Source: an uncultured Oscillospiraceae bacterium
GTDB lineage: Bacteria; Bacillota; Clostridia; Oscillospirales; Ruminococcaceae
Direction: 5' to 3'
Assembly (NCBI GenBank): GCA_910587465.1
Contig: CAJUMS010000076.1
Coordinates: 1 to 13,088 of the forward strand
DNA: 13,088 nucleotides
The notes below the pieces were generated by a model that made no database searches, was not told the origin of the DNA, and saw nothing but the letters and a program-made list of their open reading frames with translations. Below, piece by piece: positions 1-9,100 of this stretch. Position numbers and translations under genes: made by a program. The stretch's first letter is position 1. Each line of letters starts with the position of its first letter.

Positions 1-8
1 GAGGTTAT

Positions 9-35
9 TGCAACACTTTTCTGCTTTGTGTTGCA
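9..35. repeat. 8-bp inverted repeat plus TTGCATTT direct repeat upstream of the giant gene
   Basis: TGCAACAC (9-16) is repeated as its exact reverse complement GTGTTGCA (28-35) around an 11-base loop. TTGCATTT also occurs twice in direct orientation, at 31-38 and 43-50, about one helical turn apart. The region lies just upstream of the probable promoter of the giant gene. It could be an operator for a regulator, or a weak terminator of an upstream gene outside the window, since the stem is followed by a T-rich stretch. The stem is short and half A/T, so a role is not proven. Confidence 0.35.
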
Positions 36-83
36 TTTACTTTTGCATTTGACGACTGCGCCCAAATTATTTTTTAAAAAGGC

Positions 84-112
84 TTGACTTTTGCGGTTTA
101 ATGTGGTAAACT
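84..112 (+). promoter_or_regulatory. Probable sigma-70/sigma-A promoter of the giant methylase-helicase gene
   Basis: A -35 box TTGACT (84-89, five of six consensus bases) is separated by 17 bases from a -10 box TAAACT (107-112, four of six). The -10 box is preceded by TGG, an extended -10 feature. Transcription would begin near 119, giving a very short leader that starts almost at the AGGAGG ribosome binding site at 121-126. TATACT at 112-117 is an alternative -10 box, but its spacing of 22 bases is poor. Nothing else in 1-129 looks coding. Confidence 0.5.
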
Positions 113-135
113 ATACTTAAAGGAGGTACTTGCTA

Positions 136-3100
136 ATGGCACGAATTGACGAGGTGCGTCAAAAATATGAGGAAGTCACGGAACGGCTCTTCTCCGACAA
201 GGAAACGTTCGCGGACTATCTCAAATTCGCGGGCAAATTTTACAAGCTGCCCTCGGCTCAGAGTATGGCGATATACGGTGCAAATCCCAAATCGGTTATG
301 GTCGCGGACTATGACACTTGGAAAAGATTTGACCGACAGGTACGGAGAGGGACGAGCAGTATCGCCGTTCTCGATAACGGCAGTCTGAAACATTACTTTG
401 ATATTACTCAGACTACGGGCGAAAAAATGCCGTATCAATGGAAACTTGACAAGGATATCGCCGCGGCGCTTATTGAGGAAACGTATGAAAGCGAGGGCAG
501 ACGTTTTCAGTCGTTCGCGGGCTGCCTGAATTATCTCGGCGCGTACAAGGCGCGTGAAAATCTCGCAAGCACGGTAAACTCGCTCAACATATCCGAGGAT
601 GACCGCAAGGGATTTGAAAAATCCTTTATATCAATGGTGCAGTATTTTATCGCGGCACGGTGTGAGTTGGGCGGAGTTTTCAAGTACAACGGCACGGCGG
701 ATCTGTCCGCGCTCGATATGCTCAACAGCAATGCCGAAAAGGAAAAGCTGTGTGAGTTCGTGCAGATAACGGGCAAGTCGGTGCTGTTATCTATGGAACG
801 CTCCATAAACAACATTATTATTCAAGGGAGGACAAACAGCTATGGAAGAAATAAGACAGATTTGGTGCGAGGAGGACAAGAAGTTCTACCCCGAAATCAA
901 GACGGAGAACGGCAGAACGTACAAGCTAGACCCACAGACGTTCGTGTATCTGGAGCAAATAGAGTTGGGGCTGACGGACGAGGAACAGGCTCTGATGAAC
1001 GAGGATATAGGACAGTACGGGGAGAAGTGGAGGACGTATATGACGGAGAACCACCCCGAAGTGATACCGTCGCTGCAAGGTCGGCTGAAATGGGACTTGA
1101 TACCCAGACAGATAGACAAGGAGGCTATGGAGTATCGGGAGCTGCTGAGGAAACAGTACGCGGAGAAGAACCCGCGCCCGACAACGTTCACGGAGATAGC
1201 GGAGTGGGAGAACACGCTCGGAATGATGATAGACAGGGCGATAATGGAGGACATAGTGCTGCAATATCGGGATTGAGCAGTGAGGACGAAAAAATTGCCA
1301 CATATGGCAACGAGGTTGCTCAGTTGCGGCGCGTCAGTGAGCCGCTTTCGTCAAACACTTTTCAGCATAGTGTTGACACAACTTCACAACAGACTAAAGC
1401 GGAGGAATATTCCCCCGCTTTTTCTTTATCTGCCGATCAGAAGTATGTAGCCGACAAGACAGCGGAATTACTTGGTTATAGTGTCGATAAAGCCGTATTT
1501 TATAAGATTTATAACGGCGTATATGCGTATGCCTATGGCGCTAAAACGCCTATACAAAACATTCCCGATGATGAATTGAATGACGTTATTTCCGAGATCG
1601 CAAGCGCAATCACAAATACCGAAATTCCCGATGATCTGGATAAAATCTACGTTGACAGGGAGAATGAAACCGTCAAAATGGTCTATTACAATCCCGACAG
1701 CACGACGGGAGGACAGCTTGTCTACAACGAGTTTGATTTTGATGATATAGCAGACGCGCTAACTCACGAAAATCCGATTGACTACATTTTGTCATCTTGC
1801 AAACAGGCCGCCATTGATGTGGATATGGATGGATTTGGCGGCGCGGCGCGGGAATTTCTCGCCGATACCGAGGACTTTAACTCGCGTGACGAGAATTATC
1901 TTGATAAGCTGTTCGCACTTGCCGAGCCGACTTACACAATTTTGCAGCTTAAAGACGGTGACGATATGCGCGATTACCGTTTTGCCGATTTGTCGGAGCT
2001 CCGCGAGAAAGGACTTTCCGTTGAGCGCGGCAATTACAAAGCCGTATACAGCGGCAGACTTGAAAAAGGCATAACACTCGAAGATATTTACACGAAATTC
2101 AATGTTGATATTCCCGATGATTTTCACGGTCACTCGCTTGCCGTCGGAGATGTTATCAAGATTACCCGTGACGGGAAAACTGCGGCGCATTATGTTGACG
2201 GTTACGGATTTGAGGAAATTCCCGACTTTTCGATTGAAAAAACCGAAACCAGAAAAGCGGAGAGTACCGATATATCTGAACAAGACGAGGACAAAGACAA
2301 TAACATTTCCTTTGATGATATTCTCTCCGAGGTGCGCGGCGGCAAACCCGTAAAGATAACCGAAAAAGCGGAGGAAGTACAGCGGATAGCGGACGCGCGT
2401 AAGATAAAGTTTACAAACATTCGTCTGCAATACAACGAGGATAACGGTTTTCACCTGACCGCCGATACGGATATGGTAAAAGGCGCGATAATAACCGTTT
2501 TCGGACAGAATGAAAACGCGGTGAGGGATTACCTTTCGGAAAACGCGGAGCATACGGAATTGTCGCACACACGGCATATTGCTACGGTAAACGGTACGGG
2601 CTATTATGTTATGGATAAGGCACTTTCTAATAGCACTCTTGCCGAAATAAGGGAGGAATGCGACAAATACGTTATTACCGCGCCCTCGCTGAGTTATCCC
2701 GAAGATACTCTCGCGGAGCATAACATAACGTTTCTGAAAATCGGCCGCGATATTACGGAGAACGTTTTTGAAAAGAACGCCGCTGATATTGTTTCCGCTA
2801 TGGATTTGGCTGAAAAAGCCGTACTCAAAGGCGAGAGCAGTCTGCATTTCGGCTTGCTCGGCAACGGCATAACCGTTTATGACGTTTCAAAATGGGATAA
2901 CGCGGCTGACGATTACCCGACCGTCGCGCATATTTCCAACGAGGGCGCTGTAAAGTATTACGTTGATAAAAATACCCTCGGCGATGAGGATATTTTCCGT
3001 ATCGAAAATGAAGCGGCAAGCGTTAAACAGCAATTTGCGGAGAGTTGGGAAAAGCTGCCGGTGGATATACGATACTCCAGAATATGGGATAAAGCAAACG

Positions 3101-6100
3101 CATTGTCAAAACCGCAATGGGATATTTTCTTTGCGGATAAAACGGCTCTGATTATGGAGGAAACGGTCGAGAAATACGAACACGCCCTGATTTTCGGTGA
3201 CGAGGATTTTCCCCCCGAAGCCAAAAGAACCGTAACCGCATACAAAGTAGGCGATTTCTACGAGGTGTTCAACGAGGACGCGCAGACAGCCGCCGATTTT
3301 CTGAACCTTACGCAGACAAAGCGCAACGGCGTACCTATGGCGGGATTTCCCGCGCACGTTTACGAGGATTACAGGCGTAAATTCGCTATGAATGGCTACT
3401 ATCTGAAAATCGGTGATGAGCTCGAAATTGAAAAAATCTTTTCTGCCGCCGCTAAAGCTGCCGAGAGTACCAACACAAAATCTCCTGACGAGTTAAAGGT
3501 CGGCGATCTGGTGCGCGGTAATGGTGAGATTTGGCGCATTACCAAAATAGACGGTGAATTTTCCGTTACTTTTGAGAATATCAACAAAGCGTCTAATTTA
3601 TCCGTTCAATCAATTTGGGGGCATTGGAAAGAACAGTTTTTCAACACAGGATATGAATATGTTTCTCCCGCCGAACTTTCGCTAGATCAATTGAGCGAGA
3701 TCGAGCAGTCGGCGGCAACGAAAAAGAACGCTCCCCAAACCTCAAAGACCTCCGAAAAATCTACCGAGGAATACGGCGGCGAACAGCTTAGTCTTTTCGG
3801 TGAAACTATCAGCGAGGTTGAAAATGTCGAAAAGACCATTATAAACGGCGTTGATGTCGAACAGGCTCTCAATGACGATATTATTTCCAGCGGAACTATG
3901 TTTCGCGACGGGAAATTCCGTATAGATGAGTACTACCGCACCCACAAGGGCAATACTAATGATTTTGCAAAAATTATCGCAAAGGAATACGGCACGGGCG
4001 GTCATACGGTTGGCGGTTTTGACGGCAAGCTACGCGCCGTGAACTACGATAAAAAAGGTCTGGAAATAGTGATCAGACTTGAAAACGGCGAGAGTACAAG
4101 GGTCAATTGGAGTTGGAAGAAAATTGCCGACCGAATAGCGGCGCTTATCGACAAGCAAAAATATATCACACAAGAGGATATTGACGAACGTATCAAGAAC
4201 GCCCGATATGAGTATAATCGTTATGAGAAAGGCTCGGAGGAACACGAACGCGCGGCAAAAATCCTAGACGGGTACGGTATGCTGCCGATTTCCGCGCCTG
4301 ACAGGACTGCCGCCGATAAATCCGAGGAACTTGAAAAAGGCGATAATATACGACTTGACGGTGAGGAATGGACGGTACGTTCCGTCGGAGATACCCATAT
4401 TACATTGACTAATTCCGACGGCAAGGAGCAAAATTTTTATAACGCACCCAACAGCAAGTGGTACGATACGCTCAACTCGCGCGGATTTGAGTTTATTTCC
4501 GCGCCGGATGAACCGCTTATCGAGAATGAGAAAACAGCGGAATTGAAAAGTCCAAACGATTTTTCTTCAGCCTTGATGAGCGACGAAAGCGAAATACCCG
4601 AAACGGCAAAGCAAACCGCCGAGGACAATTTCCCTGTTAAAATGTTGATAACGACTAAATCCGAGGAAAGCATTAACGCAATTATTGATGTTGCGCTCGG
4701 AACAGGGGCAGCGGTAAAAATAAACGATCGTAACCTTCGTTATGGGGATCACGAAATTGACGTTGATACTTGGGAAAGTCGTGCCGATGAGATCAAAAAA
4801 TTTGCACTGAACCAAGGTGCTGATGTTAATGAACACGGTGTTTTTCAAGTGGTGATTGACCTCGGCATTGACGGCGGCCTTGATGAGGGATATGATTACC
4901 GTTTTCTTGACAAGGCTATCCAAGACGCGCAAGAAAGAATAAACAACGGTGCTATCGGCGCAGCGATATATAATCTTGAAACAAAGAAAATCGAATTTAC
5001 CATTGGCGAATTTGATGTTGAGCGTTCTTTTTCCGAGGACGTTCTCAAAGCAAACGGTTATCCTGCTGAGGAAAAACAGACCGACCTTGAACGCGCAAAG
5101 GAGCTTATCAACGATTTCTGCGACAGAGAGTACGGCGAGGTCGGCGATTTTACCGACTTAACGCGCGTTCCCATTGCGTACACAACCGATGAGGAAACCG
5201 ATCTGCCGATAAACGTTTTCGCCGATCTGGAAAACAAGCGTATCATATCGCAGTTTAACAATGTTACCGTGAGGGTTGACGAATACAAATCCCTTAAAGA
5301 GATGAACGATCTTGCCTTGTCGGAACTGAACTTTGACGAACTGATACTCGATACCATTTCATACAAAACGCCCACTATAACCTGTGAATGGAGTGAAAGC
5401 AGCGTTTTCGAGGAGGGCAAGACATATTCCGTTGCCGAGTTTGACGCGATAATGAAAAAAGCCGATGATAAGCGCGTCGCGGGAAAAAATGCCGCGATAA
5501 AATACTACGGCTCCGAAAAGGCTTGGATAGAAGCTGAGGCAAGTCGGGTCACTAAAACCGATAAATTTGGTGACTATTTCGGTTATGACAAAACCTCTTT
5601 TACCGTTAATATGCCCGATGGCAACAGTTTTACGGAGCGACAGGACATAGGTGACGGTTACGGCGGCGTTATCGACTTTTTACGGCGCATTGACAAATAC
5701 AAGGATATTGTACCGTTGTTGGAAAAAGCACGATATGAGGATAACGCGGACAGAGTAGCCAAACTTAACGACAAATACGATTGGACGGCGTTTTCGGAAA
5801 AGAACTACGAGGAAATAACCGCCGCAGTCAAGGCACACAATTATGAAAACCGTCACGACGTTTTTTCAATAAAGGGAAATACAAGTGAAACGGCGGCTTT
5901 CCCCTTGGAGATAGGCATTGCATACAGTGCCGACAAATGGGCGTTAAGCTATGATCTGTTTGACAACGAGATCGGTGATATAATTCAAGTCGGTCATTTC
6001 GATGAGGATAAAATCCCCGATTACGTTACATTCGTTGAAACGGTGGATAGGGCGGTCAAGGCAAAGCTGACTGAAACACTCGATAAGAGTTCTGCCCAAA

Positions 6101-9100
6101 CCGAACAGGCGCACTCCGAGGAAACCGAAAAGTCCGTTGATATAAAGAATTTGGCGCAACTGAAACGCGCATTGACGGTAGGAGCGGAATTTGAGATAAA
6201 ATCACATTGGAAAGAGAGCAGTATAAATCAGCGGCGGCAGGTGAAGTATGCCGATACTACGGGAATATACAGTATTCGCCCCGACGCGCCCGATGATAAA
6301 ATTAACTCAGCAAACGGAGGACGCGGCTCTTATCTCGATTGGGGCAAAGCCTCCGATTGGGAATTTAAAAACGGGACGTGTACGTTATATAATAAGGGCT
6401 TTGAGCATACCTCGGAAAATATGATAATGTCACTTGTTGTCAAGCCGAGGGTAATTGAAAAACATCAGACTGAAATTCCTGTAGAAGAAAAGCCTATGCA
6501 AAGAGAAGTTAAGGCAACGGATTTTGCGCAGTCAATGGGAATAAACGTTGTGGATATGAGTGGTGAGCATATCCCCGAAACAGACAAGAAATTGACAGTG
6601 CCGATAGATAGCCCCATTGTGGAAAAGTTGTCTAATGTATTTTCGAGTGAAATGTCGGTACGGCTGTATGACGCGTTTGAAAACAGCAAAATGCCCGATT
6701 GGAACGGAAATTCCGCGATAATCAACCGTATAAAAAAGGCGTTATATGATATTATCGGCAGCGAGGAAAAGACGGAACAGGCGTTCAATATTATTTCGGC
6801 AACTTTATTTAATGCGAAAGACTTCACGATAACGGACGAACATCTGGGCGAAGGCGGCGCGAAAGCTAAGTTTGCCGCCAACATCGCGGCTATCCAAACG
6901 CTGAAAAATATAGAGCGCGAAAACAGGCTTGCTACTCCCGAAGAACAGGAAACGCTTTCCAAATACGTCGGATGGGGCGGTTTGCCGCAAGCCTTTGACC
7001 GCTCAAACGGGCAATGGGCGAAAGAGTATGAACAGTTAAGCAAGCTGCTTACCGACGATGAGTACCGTGCCGCCAGCGCCTCCGTGCTTAACGCACACTA
7101 CACCACTCCTACAGTAATCCGCGCGATCTATAAGGGCATACAGAACCTCGGCTTTGAGAGCGGGAATATTCTGGAGCCAGCTATGGGCGTAGGTAATTTC
7201 TTCGGCGCTATGCCCGACGAAATGAGGAAGAACAGCAATTTAAGCGGTGTGGAACTTGACAGCATTACGGGACGTATAGCAAAACAGCTTTACCCTACGG
7301 CGGACATTCAGATAAAGGGCTTTGAGAAAACGGATTTTTCGGACAATTTCTTTGACGTTGTTGTGGGGAATGTTCCGTTTGGCAGCTACGGCGTTTCGGA
7401 TAAGCGGTATAACCGTGAGAATTTCTTTATCCACGATTATTTTATCGCGAAATCTCTTGATAAGGTCGCGCCCGGTGGAATAGTCGCGGTCGTGACCACT
7501 AAAGGCACATTGGATAAGGAAAATCCGCGTGTAAGAGAATATCTTGCTAAACGCGCGGACTTGGTAGGCGCTGTGCGTTTGCCGAATAACGTGTTTAAGG
7601 CTAACGCGGGTACAGAGGTAACGTCGGATATTCTGTTCTTTCAAAAGCGCAAGGAAATTGCGGTTGAACTGCCCGATTGGTGCTATGTAAGCGAAAATGC
7701 GGACGGAATACCCGTCAACAATTATTTCATAGACCACCCCGAAATGATACTCGGCACTATGAAACAGGGAATGGAATTTTCTATGTACGGCAACGACAAG
7801 GAAACGGCTTGCGTTCCTATCGAGGGCGCTGTCCTCTCGGAACAGCTTGAAAAGGCGGTCGCAAATCTGAAACTCGACAAAGCCCTCCGTATACATAAGG
7901 ATCAGCGCGAAAGAGAAGCGGGGGTAATTCCCGCCAGAGCGGACGTGCGGAACTTTACCTTTGCCGAGGTAGACGGAAAAATGTACTTTCGCGAAAATAA
8001 TATAATGACCGAGGTCGTTGACAAAAATAATAATCCCATTTTAGGTAAAAAACTTGAACGGCTAAAGGCTCTGAACGGATTGCGGCAGACATTCCGTGCT
8101 ATTCTGACAGCACAGGAGAACGACTGCTCGGACGAACAGTTACAGACGTATCAGAAAACGCTCAATTCGCAGTATGACAATTTCGTCAAGAATTACGGCT
8201 ATATCAACGACAGCGTGAATTTTCAAGCGTTCGGCAAAGATGATGATTATAATTCGCTGTGCGCCCTTGAGGTCATAGATGAGGAAACAAAGTCTGTCAC
8301 TAAGTCGGATTTCTTCAGCAAGCGCACGGTAAAGCACGTCACGGAGATAACGCACGTTGATACGCCGCAGGAGGCTATGTATGTTGCGATAGATACCCTC
8401 GGCAAGATGGATTTTGAATATATGGCAAAGCTGTGCGGCAAGGAGCCGCAGGAGGTAGTTGACACGCTCAAAGCCGAAAATATGATATATCTCAATCCGT
8501 ATAAGGCAAACGCGGAAAACGATCTTGAGGGCTGGGAGGAAACCTCGGAATACCTTTCGGGCAACGTTCGGATAAAGCTGAAAGCGGCAGAGGTGGCGGC
8601 AAAGGATAACCCCGCGTTTCAGCGTAACGTCGCAGCGCTTACCGCCGTTATCCCTAATCGGATAGAAGCGGGCGAAATTTCGGCGCGTATCGGCGTGCAT
8701 TGGGTAGACGTTAAGGATTATCAGGATTTTCTAACGGAATACGCGAAAGCGCGGTTTACGCAGCCTTTGCGCCGCGCGGTAAACGGCGAATACAAAATAG
8801 AACGCAAGGGTTGGGACCAGAGTGCGGCGGCTACGCAGATATACGGTACAAAGCGGCTTAATTCGCTTGAAATATTTGAAAATCTTCTGAATTGCCGTGA
8901 CGTGGTAGTCCGCGATAAGAAATATGACCCCAACACGGACAGGGATATTTACGTTATCAACAAAAAGGAAACGGAACTCGCGCAGGACAAGGCAAACAAG
9001 ATGAAAGACGCGTTTTCACGGTGGCTGTGGGCAGACCCCGACAGGCGCGAAAAGTACGTTACAAGGTATAACGAGCTGTTCAACAGCATTGTCGGCAGAA

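Noticed and set aside
130..135. TTG at 130 as start of the giant gene
   Set aside because: It lies only 3 bases from AGGAGG, too close for efficient initiation, while ATG at 136 has the normal 9-base spacing.
841..1276. Linker of the giant protein as an artefact of two compensating frameshifts around a separate tnpV gene
   Set aside because: The frame is open without interruption on both sides, and similar linkers seem common in this protein class. It stays as an alternative that comparison with homologues would settle.
886..1303. Two minus-strand open frames (886-1254 and 926-1303) opposite the tnpV-like region
   Set aside because: The stretch is strongly purine-rich on the plus strand, which removes stops from several frames at once. 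Both products look random, and no RBS was seen.
1792..2847. Minus-strand open frame of 351 codons opposite the giant gene
   Set aside because: It has no recognisable domain, its composition looks like an antisense shadow (rich in Phe, Arg, Ile), and the plus strand here encodes the YodL-like and following conserved regions.
7240..7896. Minus-strand open frame of 218 codons opposite the methylase core
   Set aside because: It is antisense to the well-conserved methylase motif region and has no family resemblance.
8140..8700. Minus-strand open frame of 186 codons
   Set aside because: It is a shadow of the giant gene with no motif or plausible start signal.
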